A stretch of 64,000 bases of DNA from Luteolibacter pohnpeiensis (GTDB taxonomy: Bacteria; Verrucomicrobiota; Verrucomicrobiia; Verrucomicrobiales; Akkermansiaceae): the NCBI RefSeq assembly GCF_016595435.1, contig NZ_JAENIJ010000003.1, positions 124,001 to 188,000 of the forward strand. The letters run 5' to 3'. The position numbers were made by a program, and so were the translations under genes. The notes beneath the pieces are model-generated. The model saw nothing but the letters and a program-made list of their open reading frames with translations, did no database searches and was not told where the DNA came from. How positions within the stretch are numbered: the first letter of the stretch is position 1; each line of letters starts with the position of its first letter. This document shows, in pieces, positions 34,931 through 43,670 of the stretch.

Positions 34931-34952
34931 GCTTGTGAAAATTTTCACAAGC
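34931..34952 (-). promoter_or_regulatory. Rex-like redox operator upstream of ndh
   Basis: A perfect 22-bp palindrome with core TTGTGAAAATTTTCACAA (34933-34950). It matches the TTGTGAA-N4-TTCACAA consensus of the NADH-sensing repressor Rex at every fixed position. It also fits the looser CRP/FNR TGTGA-N6-TCACA pattern. It sits 40 bp before the ndh start and 29 bp after the preceding gene's stop. Control of NADH dehydrogenase by Rex is well established in Gram-positive bacteria. Confidence 0.75.
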
Positions 34953-34981
34953 CGTGATGGGGAATTCTGCGCTGGCAGGAC

Positions 34982-35989
34982 TTATTTCCGGCACTTCTCT
35001 AGCAGATTGCCCATGAAACGGGTGATCTGAATGAGCGCGTCCGCGTGCACGGAATCACCCAATTGGCGGATGTCTTCGCGACTTTGGCTCAAGAGGTTGA
35101 GTCCGGTATCGACCGCGCTTTCGATCGCGCCTTCGTATTCGGCGATGCCGACGAGGACCGGCAAATCGAGTGGTTCCTGCGCAAGGATGCGTTTGTTGAG
35201 TTTCGTCCGTTGCGCTTCCGAGGAGGCTTCCAGCAGGTTGAGAATCGGCAAGGTCAGCTTTCCTTTGGCGAGATCGGTGCGCAGGGTTTTTCCGACCACT
35301 TCTTCGGAACCGACCAGATCCAGGCAGTCGTCGTAGATCTGATAGGCGGTTCCGAGCTTCATGCCGTAGCTGAACAAATGCTGCTCTTTTGCTTCGTCCA
35401 CGCCGGAAAGTTTGCCTGCCAAACCAGTGGCTGCGGCGAACAACGCGCCGGTTTTCATCTCAATGATGCGAAAGTAGTCGTTTTTGCTAAGCGCCAGATC
35501 GAATCTGCGTTGAGTCTGGATGATTTCGCCTTGGCAGACTTCGCGAGCGGCTTGTCCGACCTTGCGGCAGACATCGATGCAATTGAAGTCAGTCGCGAGG
35601 GTAAGGGCATGGGAGAATAACGCGTCGCCCAAAAGAACGGAGAGGGCATTCCCCCATTTTGCGTTGGCTGTGGGAACCATGCGGCGTGTTGTGGCACCGT
35701 CCATGATGTCGTCGTGGACGAGGCTGGCCATGTGGATGAGTTCCAGGATGACGCCAAGTTTGAGATGGTTTTCCAGCACTCCGCCGGTGGCGCCACCGGC
35801 GAGAATCGACAGCGCCGGGCGAATGCGTTTGCCGGAAGTGTTGCAAATGTAGGCAACGTAAGGTTCGACGGCGGGATCAAAGGCGCGGATTTGTTCGCGG
35901 ATCGCGACTTCGACCTTTTCCAGCTCCGGGCGAACGAGTTCGAAAGGAAAGAGATCGCTGCTTGCGGACGGTGTGGTGCTGGCGGTCAT
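34982..35989 (-). CDS. Polyprenyl diphosphate synthase (octaprenyl/solanesyl type)
   Basis: A 335-residue cytosolic trans-prenyltransferase from the ATG at 35989 (MTASTTPSASSDLFPFELV). Longer in-frame extensions upstream carry no homology. Both Asp-rich motifs are intact: HDDIMDGATTRR (first, after LELIHMASLV) and YDDCLDLVG (second). KRIRPALSILAGGA and MKTGALFAAATGLAGKL are typical too. It adds isopentenyl units to make the long side chain of quinones, fitting ndh next to it. Chain length cannot be read by eye. It is followed on the same strand by ndh under separate control. Confidence 0.93.
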   Translation of the reverse strand: MTASTTPSASSDLFPFELVRPELEKVEVAIREQIRAFDPAVEPYVAYICNTSGKRIRPALSILAGGATGGVLENHLKLGVILELIHMASLVHDDIMDGATTRRMVPTANAKWGNALSVLLGDALFSHALTLATDFNCIDVCRKVGQAAREVCQGEIIQTQRRFDLALSKNDYFRIIEMKTGALFAAATGLAGKLSGVDEAKEQHLFSYGMKLGTAYQIYDDCLDLVGSEEVVGKTLRTDLAKGKLTLPILNLLEASSEAQRTKLNKRILAQEPLDLPVLVGIAEYEGAIESAVDTGLNLLSQSREDIRQLGDSVHADALIQITRFMGNLLEKCRK

Positions 35990-36112
35990 GAGTGATTGGA
36001 ACTGCCCAAACAATCCACAGTCCGGAAGGTATCGCAACCCGGATATTTGCAAGAGCTCCGCATGAGGCATTCTCCTTGCTAATCGTCGAACGCTCGCTTT
36101 AAGGTGATGGTG

Positions 36113-38563
36113 ATGAAAGTGAGAGCAACATGGATGTTGGTCCCGGCAATGGCATTGTGCCTTGGGGCGTGTAAGAAAAAAGAATCGGCACCATTGGATG
36201 CCAGTGGAAATCCAGTTGAAGTCACACCAGATGTGCCCGGCACTCCCCAGGAGGCGGAACCTCCTGTTGTGACTCCTGAGGCTAAGGAAGTGGTTCCAAC
36301 CGCCAAGGAAGTGACCCCAGAGGACCGGGCCGCAAAGTTGGGATTTGCCCAGTATCTTCCGAAGGACACCGAATTGATGGTTTCCGTATTTCAGGGTGAG
36401 GAAACCGTGAATAAAGTGAAGTCCCTCAAATTGTGGAAACTGATCGACGCTCAAATGAGCGGAGCCGGCCCGGGATTTGGCGACAATTCGGATTTCGAAA
36501 TGGATGAGGAGCTCGGCATGGAGCCGGATATCGAGATGGCTCCAGAGGATAATGAGGAATCCAAGGCCGCTGAGCCTGACGATGCCATGCAGGAAGGTGC
36601 CGCGCTCGGTGCAGCCTCCGGAGGCATCGACATGGATAGTGAAGCCGATAGCGAGGACATGGATGGATTTGAAGAGCCGATGGGTCCTGAAGGATTGCTA
36701 GGCAAGCAAGTCGTCCTTGCTTTTGGACACGGCTCCATGGAGCAAGCGGGTTATTTGAATCTCCTCCGCAGCCGCATGGCTTATTTCCAGTTCCGTGAAA
36801 TCACCAGGGCTCTGGTCGAGGCTGCTAGAACAGGTGATCCAAGTCTGTTCACGGATTCGTTTGCTTATCAATACACTGCGGAAATGTTCACCGAGTTGAT
36901 TCAGGATCAGGAGGGCGGCGTGGACCTTTTCGAGAAAATCCAAATGCCGCCGATCTATCTGGGTTTCAAAACTTCGGCTGAAGACCGGGAAGAGGCTGCT
37001 AGCCAGATCCGCAGCACAGTCGACTTCATGGGCATGATGGGTGAAATGGTGGAGCCGGTTTCGTTTGAAAAGGCCGGAGTAACCTTTACCGGTTATCGTC
37101 TGCTGGGCTCCAAGCTCGCTGAAATGCTGAATGCGGAGCGCGATAGCGCGACGGAAATGATGGATGAAGCGACTTTCGACCGATTCGTGAAGGCGCTCTC
37201 TGAGAAGAACATCGTCGCTTGCACCGGCACTCTCGGTGACTACGTGGTGCTGATGATGGGAAGTTCCGAAGAGGAACTGAATCTCGCCAGTGATTTGAAT
37301 GATTCGATGGTCTCGTCCGATGAACTCAAATTCACCGATGGCTATGTGGACAAGGATCTCTCCGCTGTGATTTACGGCCAGGAAGCTGGTCTCAAATCGG
37401 TGATCAGCGCTGACAAGGAGTTTGCCGCGATTTTTGAAGGCATTCGCGATGGCTTCGCGGGACAAGAAGGCATCGGTGACACCCGCAACATCGAAGCACT
37501 TCTCCAGACGGTGGTCGATCGTGGAGAAGAACTTGTGAAATTCCAAACCGTTCATGGTTACGGCCTCGTTTCGTATTTCGACGAGGGCTACAAGATCGAA
37601 ACCTACGGCGGCACCGACCCAGGTTCGGTTGACTGGAGCGCGCCGAGGAAGCTCGCCCATCTCGGCGATTCCCCGGATGTGGTTCTGTTCGCAAATGGAA
37701 GCTCGACCGAGGTCTATAACGAAAAGCTGACAGGTCTTTTGAATTCCGTCGGTGAGACCGTTTATGCGCTTGCTGCCAAAGCTTCGGAAATTCCCGCTGA
37801 GAATGTAGAGGAAGACAAACTTGCTCAATACAAGGAAATGTTCGGCATGTTCGATAGCCAGTTCCGCGAGGATCTCGTCAACATGTGGAATGGTTTCAGC
37901 GTGGATATGGCTGCTGGTTTGGGCCAGGAGGCCGCTTTGGTTATGGACTTCAAGGGCTCGATCCCGACCGTTCCTGGAATCCCGCAAAAAGTGGTCGACG
38001 AAGGCAAATTCCCTCGCGCTTCCTACATTGCCCCAGTGGTAGACCGCACCAAGCTCGCAACTTCCTGGGATAAGATCAACCTCAGTGCCACCAGCATGAT
38101 GGGCAAGATCAGCACGATGTCGGGCATGGAAATTCCAATGCAAAAGCCAATCAGCTCGGAGAAAGATGGCATGACCACATGGTTCTTCCCGATGCCATTT
38201 TTCAACGACGAGTTTCTCCCATCGGTGACCGTCGGCGATGATTGGTTTGTGGCATCCACCTCGAAAAACCAAGCACTGGACCTGGTAGGCAAAGCCAAAA
38301 CGGGAACCGCTACGGAAACCGGCTTCCTCTTCAAAGCGAATTTCGTCGCGCTCCAGGCATACGCCCGCGAATGCTATGCCTTGGTCGATGCAAATGCGGA
38401 TGAGATCTTTGGCGACAATGAAAGTGCGCTCAATGAGTATAAGCACAATAAAGAGACCATGATCCAGTTCATCGATAGCTTCGATGACTTCGACAGCGTC
38501 TCGATCAAGGTTCGCAAGGAAGCGGATGTCTTGCGTGGAAGTTTCCATTTCAAGACTCGCTGA
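36113..38563 (+). CDS. Large lipoprotein of unknown function with acidic Asp/Glu/Met segment
   Basis: An 816-residue exported protein from the ATG at 36113 (other in-frame starts lie at 36104-36107). The signal MKVRATWMLVPAMALCLGAC ends in a lipobox (LGAC), followed by Lys-rich and Pro/Glu-rich linkers. Residues about 120-195 are strongly acidic (EMDEELGMEPDIEMAPEDNE and beyond), probably disordered. The rest is a mixed alpha/beta body containing QVVLAFGHGSMEQAGYLNLL, YLGFKTSAEDREEAASQI and VSYFDEGYKIETYGGTDPGS. I do not recognise a family. The stop abuts the trmO start codon, so coupling is possible. Confidence 0.7.
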   Translation: MKVRATWMLVPAMALCLGACKKKESAPLDASGNPVEVTPDVPGTPQEAEPPVVTPEAKEVVPTAKEVTPEDRAAKLGFAQYLPKDTELMVSVFQGEETVNKVKSLKLWKLIDAQMSGAGPGFGDNSDFEMDEELGMEPDIEMAPEDNEESKAAEPDDAMQEGAALGAASGGIDMDSEADSEDMDGFEEPMGPEGLLGKQVVLAFGHGSMEQAGYLNLLRSRMAYFQFREITRALVEAARTGDPSLFTDSFAYQYTAEMFTELIQDQEGGVDLFEKIQMPPIYLGFKTSAEDREEAASQIRSTVDFMGMMGEMVEPVSFEKAGVTFTGYRLLGSKLAEMLNAERDSATEMMDEATFDRFVKALSEKNIVACTGTLGDYVVLMMGSSEEELNLASDLNDSMVSSDELKFTDGYVDKDLSAVIYGQEAGLKSVISADKEFAAIFEGIRDGFAGQEGIGDTRNIEALLQTVVDRGEELVKFQTVHGYGLVSYFDEGYKIETYGGTDPGSVDWSAPRKLAHLGDSPDVVLFANGSSTEVYNEKLTGLLNSVGETVYALAAKASEIPAENVEEDKLAQYKEMFGMFDSQFREDLVNMWNGFSVDMAAGLGQEAALVMDFKGSIPTVPGIPQKVVDEGKFPRASYIAPVVDRTKLATSWDKINLSATSMMGKISTMSGMEIPMQKPISSEKDGMTTWFFPMPFFNDEFLPSVTVGDDWFVASTSKNQALDLVGKAKTGTATETGFLFKANFVALQAYARECYALVDANADEIFGDNESALNEYKHNKETMIQFIDSFDDFDSVSIKVRKEADVLRGSFHFKTR

Positions 38564-39292
38564 TTGAATGATTCACTCCCGCCGATGCAATGTGATCCGA
38601 TTGCCGTGGTCCGGTCTTGCTTCGGCGGGAAATTTGTAGCTCCCCGCCAGCCCGGGCTTTGCCCGAGTGCCTGGGGGGAGCTTGTTTTTCATAAGCCCTT
38701 CCGCAGTTGGGAGGCGATTCGCGGTATTGAGGGATTTTCGCACCTCTGGATCATTTTTGGCTTCCACGAAACGGCGGAAAAAGGGTGGCACGCCACCGTG
38801 CGCCCACCGAGATTGGGTGGTGAGAAGCGGGTCGGTGTTTTTGCGAGCCGATCGACATTTCGGCCTAATGCGCTAGGGCTATCCCTGGTAAGGCTGGAAG
38901 GGATCGAGGCGGATGGCCCGGATGCTCCCGTCTTGAAATTGGGCGGATTGGATTTGATCGATGGCACTCCGGTCTACGATGTGAAACCTTACTTGCCCTA
39001 CGCGGAGTCGCCGCCGGATGCAGTGGGTGGGTTTGCTCCTGTGGCGCCAAACCGAATTCCCGTTGAGGTCGATTCCGCTGCGGAAGAAGCGTTTCGCAGC
39101 CTGCCGTTCCGGGCTCAGTCCGTGATTCGGGAAGCATTGTCTTTGGATCCGCGGCCAGCATCGCAGAAAGCGACAGAGGAACGGATTTATGGTGCGAGTC
39201 TGTGTGGTCGCAATGTGCGCTTTGTCGTAAATTCCGGAGTTTGTCGCATTTTGGAGATCGAAACGATGCCTGTTTCCGGGTTGAACGACTAG
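38564..39292 (+). CDS. trmO: tRNA N6-threonylcarbamoyladenosine methyltransferase TrmO
   Basis: A 242-residue SAM-dependent enzyme (235 if it starts at the ATG at 38585; TTG at 38564 follows the previous stop directly). It methylates t6A37 in some tRNAs. The TrmO/VirR fold segments are visible: FVAPRQPGLCPSAWGELVF, GIEGFSHLWIIFGFHET, VGVFASRSTFRPNALGLSLV, LDLIDGTPVYDVKPYLPYAE, and a C-terminal domain with EERIYGASLCGRNVRFVVN. It sits between two lipoprotein genes on the same strand. An unrelated TrhO-RluA tRNA/rRNA-modification fusion lies 2 kb downstream. Confidence 0.92.
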   Translation: MNDSLPPMQCDPIAVVRSCFGGKFVAPRQPGLCPSAWGELVFHKPFRSWEAIRGIEGFSHLWIIFGFHETAEKGWHATVRPPRLGGEKRVGVFASRSTFRPNALGLSLVRLEGIEADGPDAPVLKLGGLDLIDGTPVYDVKPYLPYAESPPDAVGGFAPVAPNRIPVEVDSAAEEAFRSLPFRAQSVIREALSLDPRPASQKATEERIYGASLCGRNVRFVVNSGVCRILEIETMPVSGLND

Positions 39293-39316
39293 CGTTTCTC
39301 AATTACTCTCGCCCCA

Positions 39317-40909
39317 ATGAGTTGGACATTTCGCCGGGCTGTAACCTTATCGCTGGTTCCGTGGGCTTTTAGCGGCGTGGTCTCCTGCAAGAAAGGGAAG
39401 GATGCGGCAGCCTCAGAATTGAAGGAGGCCGGATACCAGCTCACTGATGCCGATTGGTTCCGCGCAAGTCGCGAGGACAATGTCGGAGTTTTAAAGAAGT
39501 TCATCTCCGGCGGTTATGATCCCGCAAAAATTGGGCCGGACGGGTCCACTGCGCTGCACGAAGCGGCTAAGGCGAATGCAGAGAAATCCGCAGATTATCT
39601 CCTGAAACGGGGCCTCTCGATCGATATCCAGGACCGCCAGGGCCAGACTCCTCTGATGGCAGCGGTCATCGCCGATCAATCGGAAATGGTGTCTTGGCTG
39701 CTGCGACAAGGGGCGAACCCGAAATTGAAAGATAAGGACGGATTTCTCCCCATCATGCTGGCTGCTCGAGAGGGGAGCAGTGGATCGATCAGCGAGCTTG
39801 CTCCTTATTGTCGCGAGGATCTGGATGCCGCTTTACTGCTGGCCGCACTGGATGGGAATGCGCGCTCGATTGATGCGCTGACCAACTACGGAGCCTCGGT
39901 TTACGCGACGATGTCGGACGGCCGCACTCCTTTGATGCTGGCGGCGGAAAATGGTAACCAAGACGCGGTGGCGATGTTGCTTGATATTGGATCGAGCCGT
40001 TATTCCGTTGATTCCAATGGGGACACGGCGATGGATTTGGCGGAGCAAGCTGGTCATTCTGAGATCGCTGCCATGATTTCCAGCAATGTCGGCTCCGTGG
40101 ATTTGGAATTGGAATCGACGGATGAACTCGCAGCATCGATGGAAGCGACGATGGACAGGCTTTCAGACGGGGTGGTTACGGCTGCGGATTCCAAGGTCCC
40201 ATCATCCGACCCGGCGGTGGCGGGAAATGATCTGCCTGCGGGAACTACCGGCATGAGAGCTCCTTCTGGAGAAGCGGTTTCGGATACGCCGCTGCATTCG
40301 GCCACGGCGCGGGCCACTCGCCCGGCAGTGGTGCCGATCGAAGGTGCTGTTTTTACCAGTCCCAAAGTCATCCGGGTGCAGGTATCCGAGCAGGGAGAAC
40401 CTCAAAAGGCAGTCTCGCGTCCAGCTCGTCAGGAACCACTGATCATGCGGATGTATCGTCAGACCGTTTTGCCGGTCGAGGTGAAGTCGGTCAAAGGATC
40501 AACCGCCACACTTCAAATCGCTTCCAATCCGCCAAAAGAAATCAAGGTGCATGAAGGCGACAAAATCCCCAATTCGCAATTGGTGGTGGTGCGCGTCATG
40601 ACCCGCACGGAAAATAGTAAATTCACGGATGGAGAATCGGTGCAGGTCCCGGTCGTAGAGGTCCGGGATAGCAATACCGGCGAGTCCCGCCAGTGGATTT
40701 CCGGGCTGCCATCGACCTCGCACGACCCCATTGCCTTGGTGGAAGATGGCGTGAGCGGAACCCGGTTCACCGCGATGCCAGGTCAGCATTTCAGCTCTGC
40801 GGATGGCACGGAATACGTGGTTTCGGATGTGCGTCCGAACCAAATCGTGATAGAAGACGTCGCCAGCGGTCAGGTGGAAACCATTCCTTTGAGTGGTCCC
40901 CGCGGTTGA
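39317..40909 (+). CDS. Ankyrin-repeat lipoprotein
   Basis: A 530-residue exported protein. The N-terminal signal (RRAVTLSLVPWAFSGVVSC) has a lipobox ending in Cys at about residue 24. Residues about 45-260 are ankyrin repeats: STALHEAAKANAEKSADYLL, QTPLMAAVIADQSEMVSWLL, FLPIMLAAREGSSG, RTPLMLAAENGNQDAVAMLL, DTAMDLAEQAGHSEIAAMI. The remaining 270 residues are low-complexity (Ser/Thr/Ala) and then a beta-rich C-terminal part (LPVEVKSVKGSTATLQIASN, EYVVSDVRPNQIVIEDVASG) with no known family. It is probably a protein-binding lipoprotein in the periplasm. Confidence 0.85.
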   Translation: MSWTFRRAVTLSLVPWAFSGVVSCKKGKDAAASELKEAGYQLTDADWFRASREDNVGVLKKFISGGYDPAKIGPDGSTALHEAAKANAEKSADYLLKRGLSIDIQDRQGQTPLMAAVIADQSEMVSWLLRQGANPKLKDKDGFLPIMLAAREGSSGSISELAPYCREDLDAALLLAALDGNARSIDALTNYGASVYATMSDGRTPLMLAAENGNQDAVAMLLDIGSSRYSVDSNGDTAMDLAEQAGHSEIAAMISSNVGSVDLELESTDELAASMEATMDRLSDGVVTAADSKVPSSDPAVAGNDLPAGTTGMRAPSGEAVSDTPLHSATARATRPAVVPIEGAVFTSPKVIRVQVSEQGEPQKAVSRPARQEPLIMRMYRQTVLPVEVKSVKGSTATLQIASNPPKEIKVHEGDKIPNSQLVVVRVMTRTENSKFTDGESVQVPVVEVRDSNTGESRQWISGLPSTSHDPIALVEDGVSGTRFTAMPGQHFSSADGTEYVVSDVRPNQIVIEDVASGQVETIPLSGPRG

Positions 40910-40922
40910 AATTTTTGATTCC

Positions 40923-41381
40923 ATGGAAACCAACGAAGTCATCGATCACGGTGCTCCTGTGCGCCAATTTTCTGTCATGTTGCCGAACCGGGCCGGCGCA
41001 CTGGCAGCTCTGTTGAAATTGCTCCGAACTGCTTCGATTGAGGTCATCGGGCTGAGCGTTCAGGATTCGCGCGATGCGACGGTGGCGAGATTGGTCCTTT
41101 CAGATCCGGATTTGGCGGAACGGATCTTCATGGAAAAGGGGATTCCTTACACCAATTGCGATTTGCTGGTGGTTGCCATGCGCGAGTGTGGTCCGGGTTT
41201 ACTCCAGTGTCTGGACACGCTGATGGTTGCGGAAACCAACGTGGATTTCGCCTATGCCTTACTGCCCGGCCCCGTTGGCCATTCGATGTTGGCGATCCAT
41301 GTGGAAGACTATGATTTCGCCGTGACGGTCTTGCATCAGTCCGGCTTCAAGCTGATGTATCAGGAAGATATCAGTCGCTAG
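40923..41381 (+). CDS. Tandem ACT-domain protein
   Basis: A 152-residue cytosolic protein with two ACT-like halves: VRQFSVMLPNRAGALAALLK followed by LLRTASIEVIGLSVQD, and VDFAYALLPGPVGHSMLAIH followed by VEDYDFAVTVLHQSGFKLM. ACT domains bind amino acids and regulate enzymes or transcription. No catalytic domain is attached, so it is probably a stand-alone sensor or regulatory subunit. It starts 13 bp after the ankyrin lipoprotein gene and precedes the TrhO-RluA fusion by 54 bp. The ligand is unknown. Confidence 0.8.
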   Translation: METNEVIDHGAPVRQFSVMLPNRAGALAALLKLLRTASIEVIGLSVQDSRDATVARLVLSDPDLAERIFMEKGIPYTNCDLLVVAMRECGPGLLQCLDTLMVAETNVDFAYALLPGPVGHSMLAIHVEDYDFAVTVLHQSGFKLMYQEDISR

Positions 41382-41435
41382 TTTGTCATCAAATCTGCGC
41401 TGGCATCGCGCGCCGCTTCGTGTTGTTTTTTCCGC

Positions 41436-43274
41436 GTGTCCACTGTCACGAACATCTCGGCTTATCTTTTTGCAGAACTGTCTGATCTGAAGCAGCTGCG
41501 CGAGGAATTGATCGCGTTTTGCAAAGTCAGGAATTTGAAAGGGACCATTCTTCTCAGCACCGAGGGCATCAACATGTTCGTCGCAGGCGCTGCAGAATCG
41601 ATTCATGAGCTCGTGGAGCGCGTCCACCAGGTGCCAGGCCTGGAGAAATTGACGCCGAAAATCAGTCTCAGCGATCACCAGCCTTTCAACCGGATGTTGG
41701 TGCGGATCAAAAAGGAAATCATTTCCTTCGGAGTCGATGGGGTGAGGCCGGCAATCCGAACTTCTCCCAAGCTGGCTTCGAAAGAGCTCAAGCAGTGGCT
41801 GGACGAAGGACGCCCGATTACCCTGCTCGACACGCGCAATGACTACGAGGTGAAGCTGGGCACCTTCAAGGGTGCGATGATTCCACACATCAACAGCTTC
41901 CGTGAATTTCCGGATGCGGTCAGGAAACTTCCGGATGAGTTGAAGCAGCAGCCGGTGGTGATGTTTTGCACCGGTGGCATCCGTTGCGAGAAGGCGGGGC
42001 CATTCATGGAGATGGAAGGATTCGAGCAGATCTATCAGCTCGATGGCGGGATTTTAAAATATTTCGAAGAGTGCGGCGGCGATCACTACGAGGGCGAATG
42101 CTTCGTGTTCGACCAACGCGTGGGCGTCGATCCGGCATTGCGGGAGACTGAGACGGCGGTTTGCTATGCTTGCCAGGCACCGCTGGATCGGGCGGATCAG
42201 GAAGATCCGCGATATGTGGTCGGCATCAGCTGCCCGCATTGCTTCAAAAGTGAGCCGGAGAAAATGGAAGAGCGCATTGCCGAACGCGAGCAGGCGATTC
42301 AGGAGATTTGCCATCCGCTGCCGGGATCGGTCCCGATGGAAAATCGCAGGCCGGTGAATATTCCTGCCGAGCATGATCGAAAGGAATTGCTGGAAGCATT
42401 GACGGCAATTTTCCCGCAGGTTCCGCCATCCGAGTGGGAGCGCCGATGCGAAGCCGGCCGCTTCGTGAGCTATGGCGGTGCCGTTCGCAACAAGGATCAT
42501 GTAGTTCGCGCTGGAGAACGGATTTTACAGATTTTTCCTCCAGCCAAAGAGCCGGATGTGGCGACGGATATCCGCATTCTTCACGAGGATGAGGCTCTGC
42601 TGGTCATCCAGAAACCGGCCCCGTTGCCGATGCACCCGAGCGGAAGATTCCATCGCAACACGCTCCAATATATTCTCAATCAAGTCTATGCCCCGAAATA
42701 TCCGCGTCCGGTTCATCGGCTGGATGCGAATACCAGTGGTTTGGTTGTGTTTGCGAGAACTCGGCATTTTTGCCGGTTGTTGCAGCGTCAATTTCTGGAG
42801 GGCAGCGTGGAGAAATACTATCTGGTGACCGCGATCGGATCGCCTGAAAATGACCAGTTTGTCTGCAACGAGCCAATTTCCTCCGCACCCGGTCAAATGG
42901 GTTCGCGAGAGATTGAAGAAGACGGCTTACCTGCGAAAACGGAGTTCACGGTATTGGATCGTCAAGAGGACGGCACTTGCTTGTTGTTGGCGAAGCTCGA
43001 TACGGGCCGCACCAATCAGATCCGTGTCCATTTGTGGAGTCTGGGAATGCCAGTCAAAGGTGATCCAACGTATTTACCGGATCGCAAAATGGGTGATACC
43101 CAGACGCTTGATTGTGATTTGCCGCCGTTGGAGCTGCACTCGTGGTGCATGGCACTGACTCATCCTCGAACCGGTGAGCGGCTCGTGTTTGCTACGGCCG
43201 CACCTGCCTGGGTGAATGCTCTGAAATTGCCTGAAAAAATCGGCGACACCGTAGTGGGTGCCGCCGTGGGTTGA
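41436..43274 (+). CDS. Fusion of tRNA uridine hydroxylase TrhO (rhodanese) and an RluA-family pseudouridine synthase
   Basis: A 612-residue RNA-modification protein with a GTG start. Residues about 1-325 match TrhO/YceA (UPF0176): GTILLSTEGINMFVAG, the rhodanese loop CTGGIRCEKAGPFMEMEGFE with Cys178, and a Cys-rich segment (CYACQAPL, ISCPHCF). TrhO makes 5-hydroxyuridine at tRNA position 34. Residues about 345-600 are an RluA-type pseudouridine synthase: S4-like part (RRCEAGRFVSYGGAVRNK, VRAGERILQIFPP), HRLDANTSGLVVFAR with catalytic Asp430, and LDTGRTNQIRVHLWSLGMPV. The joint is continuous with no frameshift. Both halves keep their key residues, so both activities are expected. Confidence 0.9.
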   Translation: MSTVTNISAYLFAELSDLKQLREELIAFCKVRNLKGTILLSTEGINMFVAGAAESIHELVERVHQVPGLEKLTPKISLSDHQPFNRMLVRIKKEIISFGVDGVRPAIRTSPKLASKELKQWLDEGRPITLLDTRNDYEVKLGTFKGAMIPHINSFREFPDAVRKLPDELKQQPVVMFCTGGIRCEKAGPFMEMEGFEQIYQLDGGILKYFEECGGDHYEGECFVFDQRVGVDPALRETETAVCYACQAPLDRADQEDPRYVVGISCPHCFKSEPEKMEERIAEREQAIQEICHPLPGSVPMENRRPVNIPAEHDRKELLEALTAIFPQVPPSEWERRCEAGRFVSYGGAVRNKDHVVRAGERILQIFPPAKEPDVATDIRILHEDEALLVIQKPAPLPMHPSGRFHRNTLQYILNQVYAPKYPRPVHRLDANTSGLVVFARTRHFCRLLQRQFLEGSVEKYYLVTAIGSPENDQFVCNEPISSAPGQMGSREIEEDGLPAKTEFTVLDRQEDGTCLLLAKLDTGRTNQIRVHLWSLGMPVKGDPTYLPDRKMGDTQTLDCDLPPLELHSWCMALTHPRTGERLVFATAAPAWVNALKLPEKIGDTVVGAAVG

Positions 43275-43279
43275 TCAGA

Positions 43280-43648
43280 TCAGTCATGTAAGCTGGGTTC
43301 TTCCAGCTCGCGGGCACAGCTGCGCTGCTTTTCACAGCGGCATTTCATCCAAGCGTAAATTCCGTAGCCTAAAGCCCCGAGAAGAATGGCGCTACCTAGT
43401 AATTCAGCGGATCGGCGTGAGTTTTCATATTCTTTCAGGGCCCGCAAGCGGGAGGCCGCGTAAGCGCCGCTCGCGGTGAGGCCTGCTTTGGTAAGGTCCG
43501 CCAACTCATTCGCCCCGTGAGGAATGGTTTCATGGGTGGTGTGGGTGATCAAAGTCCGGACGTCCTGCCGGAGTTTGGCGATGTCGTCGCCTACGCGAGA
43601 AAGCAGTTTCATGGCTTTCGGATCGTGAAGTGGGTGGTGAGAGCTCAT
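43280..43648 (-). CDS. Small membrane protein resembling ElaB/YqjD/DUF883
   Basis: A 122-residue protein from the ATG at 43648 (MSSHHPLHDPKAMKLLSRVG). Helical residues (about 12-80: DDIAKLRQDVRTLITHTTHE, ARLRALKEYENSRR-like) resemble ElaB/YqjD family proteins, which tie ribosomes or stress complexes to the membrane. A C-terminal hydrophobic helix (LLGSAILLGALGYGIYAWM) is followed by a Cys-rich, charged tail (KCRCEKQRSC). It is encoded 22 bp after a DUF2383 protein on the same strand, a common stress-response pair. The similarity is by overall layout only. Confidence 0.6.
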   Translation of the reverse strand: MSSHHPLHDPKAMKLLSRVGDDIAKLRQDVRTLITHTTHETIPHGANELADLTKAGLTASGAYAASRLRALKEYENSRRSAELLGSAILLGALGYGIYAWMKCRCEKQRSCARELEEPSLHD

Positions 43649-43670
43649 TGTGTGAGAAGATAACACGGGT

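Noticed and set aside
36698-38548. 616-codon open frame antisense to the 816-residue lipoprotein gene
   Set aside because: The plus-strand frame has a lipoprotein signal and neighbours on the same strand. The antisense frame has no recognisable motif and is a codon-bias shadow.
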